Assembly (NCBI GenBank): GCA_964458275.1
Contig: CAYWIE010000005.1
Coordinates: 8,037-72,036, forward strand
Reading direction: 5' to 3'
DNA: 64,000 bases
Origin: HGM04593 sp964458275
GTDB taxonomy: Bacteria; Bacteroidota; Bacteroidia; Bacteroidales; Bacteroidaceae
Below, in pieces: positions 34,810-46,310 of the stretch (the stretch's first letter is position 1; each line of letters starts with the position of its first letter). The notes under the pieces are model-generated. The model was not told the origin of the DNA. It ran no database searches and worked only from the letters and a program-made list of their open reading frames with translations. The position numbers were made by a program, and so were the translations under genes.

Positions 34810-36657
34810 ATGGCAGAAAATAAACAAAAGCTGTTCGCGGAATTTCCTCCGATTGCTACAGAAGAGTGGATGAATAAGATTACAGAAGACCTTAAAGGTG
34901 CCGACTTTCAGAAGAGACTCGTATGGAGGACTTCCGAAGGATTCGATATGCAGCCATTCTACCGCAACGAGGATGTCGAGGAGTGTACAAAAGAGTTGCT
35001 CCCCGGAGTTTTTCCTTTTACTCGCGGATGCAAGGACGACAACAATTGGCTCATCAGGCAGGAGATTGCCGAAGACGATGCTGACACCGCCAACGCTAAG
35101 GCTAAACTATTAATAGACAAGGGATGTACCTCGTTAGGATTTTCGATAAAAGGGAAGCTGGTCTCTGCTGCATTTGTGGAGGCTTTGCTCGATGGAATCG
35201 ACGCCGAAAAGATTGAACTGAACTTCAAGGTGTGCCCCAAGAAAAGCTACGAATTTGCAGCACTGCTCATTGAGTATTACAAAAAGAGCGGATTCGACTT
35301 CAACAAATTGCGCGGAAGCGTTGAGTATGATCCGTTAGGAGCAAAACTCACCAAAGGCAAGACCATCGAGAATTATACAGACACAATAGTGAAGCTTGCC
35401 GACCTTATGGCGGCACTGCCCGAATACCGTTGCATCACTGTGGATGCAGCGTCGCTGTGCAACAGCGGAGCATACATATCACACGAACTCGGATATGCGC
35501 TCGCATGGGGTAACGAATATATGACAATACTCACAGAGAACGGCATTATCGCTTCGGTTGCAGCCAAAAAGATAAAATTCAACTTCGGCGTATCGAGCAA
35601 CTTTTTCATGGAGATTGCCAAAATACGTGCAGCACGCATGCTGTGGGCGAACATACTAAGAGAGTATATCCCCAATGGCGAGGCGCTGTGCAAAATGGCA
35701 GTTCATGCTGTAACATCTACATTCAACCAGACACTTTACGACCCTTATGTAAACATTCTCCGCGCCGAGACTGAGGCGATGAGCGCTGCAATCGCAGGAG
35801 CAGACTCCATCACAGTTACTCCATTCGATGCAGTCTACGAAAAGCCATCGTCATTTGCAGAGCGCATAGCACGCAACCAGCAGCTTATCCTAAAGAACGA
35901 AAGCCGTCTCGACAGAGTAACCGACCCTGCAGCCGGTTCATATTTCATAGAAAAGCTTACAAGTTCGCTCGCTACAGAAGCATGGAAGCTCTTCCTCGAC
36001 ACAGAAGAGGAGGGCGGATTCCAGTGTGCCATCGAGAACAAGAGTGTGCAACAGAAGATTAATGGCGACGGGGAGAGCCGCCGTGCAGCCGCCGCACGCC
36101 GCAAGGAGATTCTTTTGGGCACCAACCAATACCCGAACTTCAACGAGACGAGCAATGGAGCAAGAGCATTCAACAGATGCGCTATCTGCGGAGAGACGAA
36201 AGCGCCCGATGCCGACGCATTGTCGCCGCGCCGCCTTGCCGAAGACTTCGAGGAACTGCGCATCAGTGTCGAGGAGAGCGGCAAACGCCCCAAAGCATTC
36301 ATGCTGACAATAGGCAACCTTGCAATGCGACAGGCAAGAGCACAGTTCTCAGGCAACTTCTTCGGCGTTGCAGGCTACGAAGTTATCGACAATCTCGGTT
36401 TTGCAACCATCGACGAAGGAATAGACGCCGCACTCAAAGCCGAAGCAGACATTGTTGTAATCTGTTCGAGCGACGAAGAGTATGCCGAGTATGCAATCCC
36501 TGCATACGAAAAGCTTGCGGGCAGAGCGCTGTTTGTAGTAGCTGGCGCACCCGCATGCAGTGAAGAGCTGAAAGCTGCAGGAATAGAGAACTTCATCCAT
36601 GTGCGCGTAAATGTACTGGATACATTAAAGGATATAAACAACAAACTAAATATTTAA
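34810..36657 (+). CDS. mutA: methylmalonyl-CoA mutase small (beta) subunit
   Basis: This 615-residue subunit is a catalytically silent partner of MutB. It has the mutase-type TIM barrel (KRLVWRTSEGFDMQPFYR near residue 35, FNFGVSSNFFMEIAKIRAARMLW around 260, DPAAGSYFIEKLT around 375) and a flavodoxin-like C-terminal domain. That last domain lacks the cobalamin-ligating DxHxxG motif, as expected for the small subunit. Together with MutB it interconverts succinyl-CoA and methylmalonyl-CoA, the route to propionate in Bacteroidales. It ends 7 bases before mutB. Confidence 0.95.
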   Translation: MAENKQKLFAEFPPIATEEWMNKITEDLKGADFQKRLVWRTSEGFDMQPFYRNEDVEECTKELLPGVFPFTRGCKDDNNWLIRQEIAEDDADTANAKAKLLIDKGCTSLGFSIKGKLVSAAFVEALLDGIDAEKIELNFKVCPKKSYEFAALLIEYYKKSGFDFNKLRGSVEYDPLGAKLTKGKTIENYTDTIVKLADLMAALPEYRCITVDAASLCNSGAYISHELGYALAWGNEYMTILTENGIIASVAAKKIKFNFGVSSNFFMEIAKIRAARMLWANILREYIPNGEALCKMAVHAVTSTFNQTLYDPYVNILRAETEAMSAAIAGADSITVTPFDAVYEKPSSFAERIARNQQLILKNESRLDRVTDPAAGSYFIEKLTSSLATEAWKLFLDTEEEGGFQCAIENKSVQQKINGDGESRRAAAARRKEILLGTNQYPNFNETSNGARAFNRCAICGETKAPDADALSPRRLAEDFEELRISVEESGKRPKAFMLTIGNLAMRQARAQFSGNFFGVAGYEVIDNLGFATIDEGIDAALKAEADIVVICSSDEEYAEYAIPAYEKLAGRALFVVAGAPACSEELKAAGIENFIHVRVNVLDTLKDINNKLNI

Positions 36658-36664
36658 GGCAGCC

Positions 36665-38808
<2,144 letters not shown>

Positions 38809-38809
<1 letters not shown>

Positions 38810-40590
38810 TGATTCTATGTATAGCTGAAAAGAAATCCGTCGCCGAGAGCATTGGCAAAGTATTGGGTGCAATAGCTCCGCGCGACGGATTTTTCGAAGG
38901 AAACGGATACTGCGTAACATGGGCGCTCGGACACTTGTGCACGCTCAAGGAGCCCAACGACTACACAGAGATGTGGCAACGCTGGAGCCTGAGCAGTCTG
39001 CCCATGATTCCCCCGAAATTCGGAATAAAGCTGATGCCCGAACGCAGCAAGGAGCGGCAATTCAACATCATCAAGAAACTGATAGAAGGAGCCGAGCAGA
39101 TTATCAACTGCGGCGATGCCGGGCAAGAGGGAGAACTCATACAACGCTGGATAATGCAAAAGGCGCAGGCCAAATGTCCTGTAAAGCGTCTATGGGTTTC
39201 CTCGCTCACCGAAGAGGCAATAAAAGAGGGGTTCGCCACACTGAAAGACCAGTCGGAATACAAATCGCTCTACGAAGCAGGACTCTGCCGCGCCATAGGC
39301 GACTGGCTGTTAGGAATGAATGCCACACGGCTCTACACACTGAAATATGGCAGCAACAGACAGGTGCTGTCGATAGGCCGTGTGCAGACTCCGACCCTCG
39401 CACTCATCGTTAAAAGACAAGCCGAAATAGAGAACTTTGTTCCCAAGCCCTATTGGGAACTGAAGACCAGATACCGCGAAGTAACGTTCAGCGTCGTAGA
39501 GGGCAGATTCGAAGAGAAAGAAAAGGCTGAAGAGGCTCTGCAAATAATCTCCGGCGAACCCTTTACCGTAACCGACATCACAACAAAAAAAGGCAACGAA
39601 CTGCCGCCACGTCTCTACGACCTTACCTCGTTGCAGGTAGATTGCAACAAGAAGTACGGAATGACCTCAGACGTTACACTGCAGACCATACAGTCGCTCT
39701 ACGAAAAGAAATACACCACCTACCCGCGTGTAGACACCACCTACCTGAGCGAGGACATATTTCCAAAGTGCGAGGGGATTCTCAAAGGGCTCACCGGTTA
39801 CCGGCAGCTGACAGAACCGCTCATGGGCAAGCCGTTGCCAAAATCGAAAAAGGTTTTCGACAACAAGAAGGTAACCGACCACCATGCAATTATTCCCACA
39901 GGTGTACACCCTCAGGCACTCACCGAGAACGAGAAGAAGGTCTACAACCTTGTGGCAACGCACTTTATAGCCATCTTCTACCCCGAATGTAAATTCAGCA
40001 CCACCACAGTGCTGGGCGAGAGTGGCGGTGTAAAGTTCAAAGCCACCGGCAAACAGATAACCGACCCCGGATGGCGCGTAGTCTTTGCCCAAGAACCTGC
40101 CGACAGCGACAAGGAAGAGAAGAACGAACAACAGATGCCCTCATTCACAAAAGGCGAGAGCGGTCCCCACTACCCCGAACTTGCCGAAAAGATGACGCAA
40201 CCGCCCAAACCCTACACCGAAGCGACCCTGCTGCGTGCAATGGAGACAGCCGGCAAGACCGTCGACGACGAGGAGTTGCGCGACCTTATGAAAGAGAACG
40301 GAATAGGCCGCCCGTCAACCCGCGCCGAGATTATAAAGACCCTCTTCAAGCGCAACTACATACGGAACGAGAAGAAGAACATATTCGCCACCCCCATGGG
40401 CGTGGAACTTATAGGCATCATACGCAACGAACTGTTGAAGAGCGCTGAGCTCACCGGACAGTGGGAAAAGAAACTGCGCGACATAGAACGCCGCAAATAC
40501 GAAGCCAAACAGTTTGTAGACGAATTGAAAACAATGCTCATAGATGTGGTAAACTCCGTATTGAGAGACAATACAGCAATGGGAAGATAA
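38809..40590 (+). CDS. topB: DNA topoisomerase III (type IA)
   Basis: Start set at the ATG sharing a base with the mutB stop, because MILCIAEKKSVAESIGKVLG is the normal Toprim start; a start 42 bases earlier lies inside mutB. The 593-residue enzyme breaks and passes single strands to relax or decatenate DNA. Motifs: Toprim acidic residues in NCGDAGQEGELIQRW, RVQTPTLALI, and the active-site region YPRVDTTYLS with Tyr305 (many homologues have YPRTDS). GIGRPSTRAEIIKTLFKRNYI is near the end. It lacks a long zinc-finger tail. It lies between mutB and the TIR-WG gene, which follows 22 bases later. Confidence 0.95.
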
Positions 40591-40612
40591 GAAGCAGCAA
40601 ACACGACACAAT

Positions 40613-42478
40613 ATGCACGAAGTATTTATAAGTTATTCAAGCAAAGACAAAAACATAGCAGACGCCGTTTGCCACTCATTGGAAGAGCACGGCATAACCT
40701 GCTGGATAGCTCCACGCGACGTCCAGCCCGGCATACCCTATGCACGCGAAATAATAAAAGGCATCAAGGAGTGCAAAATAATGGTGCTTATATTTACTTC
40801 AAATTCAAACATTTCGGAGCACGTGTGCAATGAAATAGACAAAGCGTTCAACAACAACAAGATAATAGTCCCTTTCTTAGTGGAAGAGATATCTATGGAC
40901 GAAGCCTTGGAATACTATTTGTCGCGCAAACATTGGCTTGTGGCATATCCTTATTACGAAAAACATTTGAATGAGCTTGCAGATGCTGTCGGAAAAGCAC
41001 TCGGCAGGGAGATTATAATAAAAAAGAAAGCCCCGGAACCTAAAAAACGAAAAACAGCGGCTCCGAAGAACGATACTGCCAACCTTAAAATACTGACTGA
41101 CACAGACTGTAAAGTGCTTATAGACTGCGAAGAAAAAGCTGTTGCATATGCCGGTTCGCTACTAAAACTGCCATTGCAACCGGGAGAATATTATGCGGAA
41201 TTTGTAAGCATCACAAACGAGACAGACAAAATAACCGCAGAAATCACCATAGAACGCGACACACTGCATAAAGTCAATCTGTCGGCATTGCAAAAGAAGC
41301 GTGAAGAGGAAGAAAAAAAGGAGGAGGAAGAAAAGTCGAAAGAGACAAGGCTAACCCCTTATATACAAAACAAAAAAATTGGTTTTGTAGACGAAGAGAC
41401 CATGCAGATAGTTATCCCCTGCAAATATGATTACGCATACTCATTCAGCGAAGAATTGGCGTTGGTAAAATTAAAAGGAAAATACGGATTTATTGACAAA
41501 AACGGGAAAGAAGTTATACCTTGCAAATATAATCACGCAAACTCATTCAGCGAAGGATTGGCGTCGGTAGGATTAAATGGAAAATGGGGATTTATTGACA
41601 AAAACGGGAAAGAAGTTATACCTTGCAAATATAATGAAGCAGACTCATTTGACGAAGGATTAGCAAGGGTAGAATTAAATGGGAAATACGGATTTATAGA
41701 CAAAAACGGGAAAGAAGTTATACCTTGCAAATATGATGATGCATACTCATTCAGCGAAGGATTGGCAAGGGTAGAATTAAATGGGAAATACGGATTTATT
41801 GACAAAAACGGGAAAGAAGTTATACCTTGCAAATATTTTGAAGCAGACCCATTCAGCGAAGGATTGGCGTCGGTAGGATTAAATGGAAAATGGGGATTTA
41901 TTGACAAAAACGGGAAAGAAGTTATACCTTGCAAATATAATGAAGCAGACTCATTTGACGAAGGATTAGCGAGAGTATCATTAGATGAAACTTTAGAATA
42001 CGGATTTATCGACAAAAAAGGGAAAGAAGTTATTCTTTGTAAATACGTTTTTGTTTCCCCATTCCACGAAGGATTGGCAATAGTCTCATCATTTAATGAT
42101 GATGATGATTGTGATGAATACAAAGAAGTATACGGATTTATTGACAAAAATTGGAAAGAAGTTATACCTTGCAAATATGATGATACAGACTCATTCAGTG
42201 AAGGATTAGCAAGGGTAGAATTAAATGGGAAACACGGATTTATAGACAAAAACGGAAAAGAAGTTATACCTTGCAAATATGATTACGCAGACTCATTCCA
42301 CGTAGGATTGGCAAGAGTAAAACAAAATGGGAAACACGGTTTTATAGACAAAAACGGAAAAGAAGTTATACCTTGCAAATATAATGAAGCAGACCATTTC
42401 TACTATGGATTGGCAAGGGTAAAATTAAATAGGAAATCAGGATATATCGACAAATTCGGAAACTGCACGCTCGACTAA
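40613..42478 (+). CDS. TIR domain protein with PEGA-like linker and WG repeats
   Basis: The 621-residue cytoplasmic protein has three parts. Residues 1-130 are a TIR domain: EVFISYSSKDKNIADAVCHSL (strand A and helix), CWIAPRDVQPG (BB-loop region), MVLIFTSNSNISEHVCNEIDKA with Glu74 in the position of the NADase glutamate. Residues about 155-228 look like a PEGA-type beta module (KVLIDCEEKAVAYAG, LPLQPGEYYAEF), followed by a Glu/Lys-rich helix. Residues 257-621 are ten WG-type repeats of 34 residues (GFIDKNGKEVIPCKY, then FSEGLARV) plus a half repeat. TIR domains either bind partners or cleave NAD+ and make cyclic ADP-ribose-type products; WG repeats are beta-propeller-like modules of unknown ligand. 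The gene is AT-richer than topB and is followed after 75 bases by a RyR-domain membrane protein. Function inferred, not proven. Confidence 0.85.
   Translation: MHEVFISYSSKDKNIADAVCHSLEEHGITCWIAPRDVQPGIPYAREIIKGIKECKIMVLIFTSNSNISEHVCNEIDKAFNNNKIIVPFLVEEISMDEALEYYLSRKHWLVAYPYYEKHLNELADAVGKALGREIIIKKKAPEPKKRKTAAPKNDTANLKILTDTDCKVLIDCEEKAVAYAGSLLKLPLQPGEYYAEFVSITNETDKITAEITIERDTLHKVNLSALQKKREEEEKKEEEEKSKETRLTPYIQNKKIGFVDEETMQIVIPCKYDYAYSFSEELALVKLKGKYGFIDKNGKEVIPCKYNHANSFSEGLASVGLNGKWGFIDKNGKEVIPCKYNEADSFDEGLARVELNGKYGFIDKNGKEVIPCKYDDAYSFSEGLARVELNGKYGFIDKNGKEVIPCKYFEADPFSEGLASVGLNGKWGFIDKNGKEVIPCKYNEADSFDEGLARVSLDETLEYGFIDKKGKEVILCKYVFVSPFHEGLAIVSSFNDDDDCDEYKEVYGFIDKNWKEVIPCKYDDTDSFSEGLARVELNGKHGFIDKNGKEVIPCKYDYADSFHVGLARVKQNGKHGFIDKNGKEVIPCKYNEADHFYYGLARVKLNRKSGYIDKFGNCTLD
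41381..42475 (+). repeat. WG-repeat coding array, 102-base unit
   Basis: Ten units plus a half unit, mostly 34 codons each, with near-identical DNA. Positions 41544-41664 and 41850-41970 are identical over 121 bases at an offset of 306 bases (three units), showing a recent multi-unit duplication or conversion. Unit seven is the most diverged and carries an Asp-rich insertion. Confidence 0.9.
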
Positions 42479-42553
42479 ACATTATTCATCCAATACTCGA
42501 AGAATTACACAAGCACCATATTAACACACATTAAAAACATTAATATTTACAAT

Positions 42554-44755
42554 ATGCTATTCGACAAAATTCAGACAAATATCATGCAGTTCCTACAAGG
42601 GAACTTCAAAGGGATGTTCGACACCTGGGGGCAAACAAAAGAAAGTGGCGAAACAGTCCTCAATTGGTGTCAAATAGAATTATGGATGATATTCTTTGTA
42701 ATATTCTCATCTGTCATAATACTTCTGCTATGCAAGTCCAAAATTATCGAGAAATTGTCGAAACACATCTTATCGCTATCGTTGACAGTTTGGCTGTTGG
42801 GTGTATTTACATATATTGTCGGATTCTACGGTAGCAACGTAAATGGCCTGTCAGTAGTTCTTAGCGCTATCATATCTTCATTCAAGATGTTCGTAGTATC
42901 CAACGATTTGGCGCGTGTATCTTCATTCCTGCGCGAAGACCCATCATATATGACACTATTCGCCCTGCTGCATTTTGCTGCCGCAGTTGTCGCATTCATG
43001 TTCATCTTCAAAATGATAGGCTACAAGATAAAATCCTCTATGAAGATAATCATCCATAAATATTTCCACGCCAAGGGAAAAGTAGTACACCTGTTCTGGG
43101 GCGTCAACGAAGCATCTTTACTGTTGGCAGAAGACATCAGGAAGAAGCATGCAGACGAGACTATAATTTTCGTAGATATCGACAAAGAGTGCGAAGACAA
43201 CATACAACGAAAAAACTCTTTGAGCAACATCACAAACTCAATCACCATAAAAAACAGCGAAATTGCACGTTTGGACGCAATCGACGCACTTGTAGACCAT
43301 TGCTACAATGGCCCTTATTCGCTCAAGGGCAATAATGCGACAGATATTTTCGGCTGCCTGCAGCTGAAGAACATAGGAACCATTTTGCAGAAAAGCGTAA
43401 AGTCGTATTTCTACTTCTTGTCTGACGACGAGACCAAGAATATCGCAGGAGCACTGAACTTGCAAAAAGACAAGAAGCTCGGCACAATGGACAAGGAGAA
43501 GCCCATTATCTATATACATGCCCGCAGGGATGCAAACAACGAAATTTTCGATCATTATTCGCAATACGATGGAGAATCGCAACGCATGAAAATCAAGATT
43601 GTAGACTCTTCGTTCCTGTCAATTGCCACATTGAAGCAGAATGTATCTGCTCTGCCCGTCAATTGTGTAAGAATAGACAAAGCAACAGGATTGGTAAAAT
43701 CACCGTTTACAGCACTGATTATAGGCTTCGGCAACACAGGCATGGAAGCATTCAAATTTCTGTATGAATACTCGGCTTTTGTTGGTTCTGACCACAAAAA
43801 GAGTCCATTCAAATGCTATGCTATTGACGAAAAGATGAATAAGAAAGCCGGACTTGTACGGGAAATGATGCCAGCCATTGGCGAAGATGAACTTTCGCTG
43901 TACCAAGCCGACATTGATTCCGAAAAATTCTGGACTATAATAAAGAACATAATAAGCGAATTGAACTATGTGGTAATAGCTCTGAACAATGACGAGGCGG
44001 GATTGTCGCTTGCGGTCAATCTGTTCAAGTATGCACTTAAGAACCGTTCTGCCAATCAGCCTATGCTTAAAATAATGCTCAGATGCTATGACAACAGCAA
44101 CGAAAGACGAATGACCGAGGTTGCCAACAACCTCAACAAATCAATAGAGGGGAACAACATCGAGCTCCAGCTCTATGGCAAGCAGAAGGATTTATACTGC
44201 TGCGATTCAATTTTGTCCGATATTACATTAAGAGAGGCTAAAGAATTCAACAGAGTATATGAAAACTCGGAATTATCGGCAGAGGAACAATGGCAGAAAA
44301 ATTTTGGTGAAGAAGAGATTGTCCGCTTGATGGATAAGAAAAAGATGTCGCGCTATCATGCCATATACGACGTAAACCGCCGCATAGCTCAAAACATATC
44401 CAACTCTTTACATCATCAGACAAAGATGATTCTAATGGGATTCAGCGAGCATGACTCGTCAAAGCGGCTGAAATTATACTATGGATATGTCAATTCCCGC
44501 GAAATCTACACAACGGCGTATAAATGCGGGGAGGAGGATGCTCTGCTTCTTAAGAATATGGCAATGGTGGAACATGAACGCTGGGTTGCATCTCACAAGC
44601 TTATGGGATATATATATGATGCCGAGAACAACTGTGTCCGAAAACATCACAAGTGTATCTGCCCATGGGAAGGCTTAGACGAAAAAATAAAATCATACGA
44701 CTGCAACGTTGTAGATACGACCATTAAAATGGCATATAAGAAGAGCGCCGAATAA
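42554..44755 (+). CDS. membrane protein with two Rossmann (TrkA-N-like) domains and a RyR domain
   Basis: This 733-residue protein has three clear membrane segments (about 42-61, 72-93, 134-155; one weaker at 98-116). A first Rossmann-like domain begins at 176 (GKVVHLFWGVNEASLLLAED ... IIFVDID), where the usual GxGxxG is degenerate. A second begins at 386 (ALIIGFGNTGMEAF) with an intact GxGxxG (391-396). The last 65 residues (from about 668) match the RyR domain of ryanodine receptors and its bacterial relatives: MVEHERWVASHKLMGYIY, HHKCICPWEGL, KSYDCNVVDTTIKM. The layout recalls K+/Ca2+ channel-type RCK proteins and is expected to sit in the inner membrane with its sensors in the cytoplasm. 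It lies 75 bases after the TIR-WG gene, with no promoter seen between them, so they are probably co-transcribed. A ligand-gated effector responding to a TIR product is an inference. Confidence 0.75.
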   Translation: MLFDKIQTNIMQFLQGNFKGMFDTWGQTKESGETVLNWCQIELWMIFFVIFSSVIILLLCKSKIIEKLSKHILSLSLTVWLLGVFTYIVGFYGSNVNGLSVVLSAIISSFKMFVVSNDLARVSSFLREDPSYMTLFALLHFAAAVVAFMFIFKMIGYKIKSSMKIIIHKYFHAKGKVVHLFWGVNEASLLLAEDIRKKHADETIIFVDIDKECEDNIQRKNSLSNITNSITIKNSEIARLDAIDALVDHCYNGPYSLKGNNATDIFGCLQLKNIGTILQKSVKSYFYFLSDDETKNIAGALNLQKDKKLGTMDKEKPIIYIHARRDANNEIFDHYSQYDGESQRMKIKIVDSSFLSIATLKQNVSALPVNCVRIDKATGLVKSPFTALIIGFGNTGMEAFKFLYEYSAFVGSDHKKSPFKCYAIDEKMNKKAGLVREMMPAIGEDELSLYQADIDSEKFWTIIKNIISELNYVVIALNNDEAGLSLAVNLFKYALKNRSANQPMLKIMLRCYDNSNERRMTEVANNLNKSIEGNNIELQLYGKQKDLYCCDSILSDITLREAKEFNRVYENSELSAEEQWQKNFGEEEIVRLMDKKKMSRYHAIYDVNRRIAQNISNSLHHQTKMILMGFSEHDSSKRLKLYYGYVNSREIYTTAYKCGEEDALLLKNMAMVEHERWVASHKLMGYIYDAENNCVRKHHKCICPWEGLDEKIKSYDCNVVDTTIKMAYKKSAE

Positions 44756-44795
44756 CACGAATGAAAGATTCGAATAATTCAGAAGCTGTTTAATA

Positions 44796-44843
44796 AAGCG
44801 GGAAATCCAAATCCTATTGCCGGATTGGATTTCCCGCTTTTCC
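44796..44843 (+). terminator. terminator after the RyR-domain gene
   Basis: An imperfect stem of AAAGCGGGAAATCCAAATCC with GGATTGGATTTCCCGCTTTT (one bulged A) is followed by CC. It is about 40 bases past the stop and also faces the convergent rsmD gene. Confidence 0.8.
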
Positions 44844-44919
44844 TTGTGATATCTTTGATAAAGAAACAAAACAACCTTATGCAATTATATTTGCATCAAG
44901 CAACACCATTCTGTTTCTC

Positions 44920-45480
44920 TCATTCTGTCTCCTCATGCCCAAAAGGCTGTGCAGTGAAAATTGTAAAATTCACACTTCCATAGACTATGTGGCGCATGAA
45001 GTTGGGGTGCCCGCTGAAATCATAATCCTTGCCATGCTCAAACACGAAGATACCGTCCTCTGCCAACAGATTGCGTTCGAAGATTATTTCGGGGATTGAA
45101 GCAAGCTCCTTCAGCATGTATGGAGGGTCGGCAAAGATAATATCATATTTGCGCGAATCCTTGCGCAAGAAGCGGAAGACATCGTCGCGCAAGGGTATCC
45201 ACCCCTTGTCGGCCAACTTCGCATGAATTTTCCTCTGGTGGGAGTAGTGAAGCGAATCGAGTTCTACGGAAATCACCGGAGAACAGCCCCGCGAGAGGAA
45301 TTCAAGGCTTATGCCCGCAGTACCCGAAAAGAGGTCGAGAACACTGCATCCTTCAAAGTCAATGATATTGTTCAACACATTAAACAGATTCTCTTTTGCA
45401 AAATCTGTAGTAGGACGTGCTTTGAAATTTCGGGGAATATCGAAATGTCGTCCTTTATATTTTCCGCTGACTATTCGCAT
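44920..45480 (-). CDS. rsmD: 16S rRNA (guanine966-N2)-methyltransferase RsmD
   Basis: The 186-residue enzyme methylates G966 of 16S rRNA using SAM. Motifs: RIVSGKYKGR at the N-terminus, ARPTTDFAKENLFNVL, the SAM site LDLFSGTAGISLEFLSRG and the catalytic DPPY in FADPPYMLKEL. It overlaps the DUF3822 gene upstream by 10 bases, a conserved pair in Bacteroidetes. Confidence 0.95.
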   Translation of the reverse strand: MRIVSGKYKGRHFDIPRNFKARPTTDFAKENLFNVLNNIIDFEGCSVLDLFSGTAGISLEFLSRGCSPVISVELDSLHYSHQRKIHAKLADKGWIPLRDDVFRFLRKDSRKYDIIFADPPYMLKELASIPEIIFERNLLAEDGIFVFEHGKDYDFSGHPNFMRHIVYGSVNFTIFTAQPFGHEETE

Positions 45481-46286
45481 AATATAAGTGCTTGCAGATC
45501 GAATGGTATGTTTTCAATTTTGTTAAGGAGGTTGGAACGGAACTGTTCGCGCGGATTGGCACGCTCCACATTGCGCACGAAACGGGCGACTGCCATCTGC
45601 ATGGCATCTGACGCACTGTCTCCACAGAGGAAAAGCGTGTCGCTCTCCTGCGAAAGCCCAAGTTCTGAGATTATGCTCAGCAGATAAAAGAGCTGGTCGT
45701 CAGTATTCTCGGCATCGAAACTGTTCATCAGCACAGGACGCTCACCCTCCATTGCTATGAGCCACGATTTTGAACCATGATAGCAGGCGAGCATATAACG
45801 CTCCTCTTCGCGCGGATAGCGCACAAGAAAGCCCAACAAGATGCTTGCCGTTGAGTAGAAATTCACATTTCCCGTTTCGCACACACGGCGATAGAGTTCT
45901 TCGTCAACAGCAAAGAGTACAGTCATGTTCTGTGCCGTCATCTTGTTGGCAAGCACCTTGACCTCTCTGTTCTGTATGTCGAAACAGGAAGCAAAGAACT
46001 TTTCATAATCCTCCTTCTTGTCGTATTCTCCGGGCAAAGCCGTAAATTCAGTGGTGGCGATTATCACCTGAGTTGCGGCAAACTGCTGACCCGAAAGACC
46101 GGATTCTTCCCATGCAGCATCGAAGTTGGCTGCGAGTGTAAGGGATGTGTCGCACTCATAATAGTTGTATCGCACCGACTCGGGCACCTGCGGGTCGTAG
46201 GTGCAAAAACAAAATCCATCCGTACTTATACGGATGGATAATGTTGTTGATGATGTTGTGGAAAACACTGTTGTCTCCTTGTTCAT
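45471..46286 (-). CDS. DUF3822 family protein
   Basis: This 271-residue cytoplasmic protein belongs to a Bacteroidetes family found next to rsmD. Visible features are an N-terminal STTSSTTLSIRISTDGFCFC strand pair, RYNYYECDTSLTLAANFDAA, FAATQVIIATTEFTALP and VLFAVDEELYRRVC, a pattern reminiscent of an actin-like/ASKHA ATPase fold. I cannot confirm catalytic residues. Its stop lies inside the rsmD start region, so translation is likely coupled. Function unknown. Confidence 0.8.
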   Translation of the reverse strand: MNKETTVFSTTSSTTLSIRISTDGFCFCTYDPQVPESVRYNYYECDTSLTLAANFDAAWEESGLSGQQFAATQVIIATTEFTALPGEYDKKEDYEKFFASCFDIQNREVKVLANKMTAQNMTVLFAVDEELYRRVCETGNVNFYSTASILLGFLVRYPREEERYMLACYHGSKSWLIAMEGERPVLMNSFDAENTDDQLFYLLSIISELGLSQESDTLFLCGDSASDAMQMAVARFVRNVERANPREQFRSNLLNKIENIPFDLQALILCE

Positions 46287-46310
46287 GCAATTAGAGCTTC
46301 AGGTATGGTG

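Noticed and set aside
41533..42276. A 247-codon open frame on the minus strand across the WG repeats
   Set aside because: It exists because each 102-base repeat lacks stops in that frame; composition and repeats are the mirror of the TIR-WG coding sequence.
44920..45480. A DNA modification methyltransferase belonging to a defence island with the TIR/RyR pair
   Set aside because: The DPPY motif and neighbours identify RsmD, an rRNA methyltransferase on the opposite strand.
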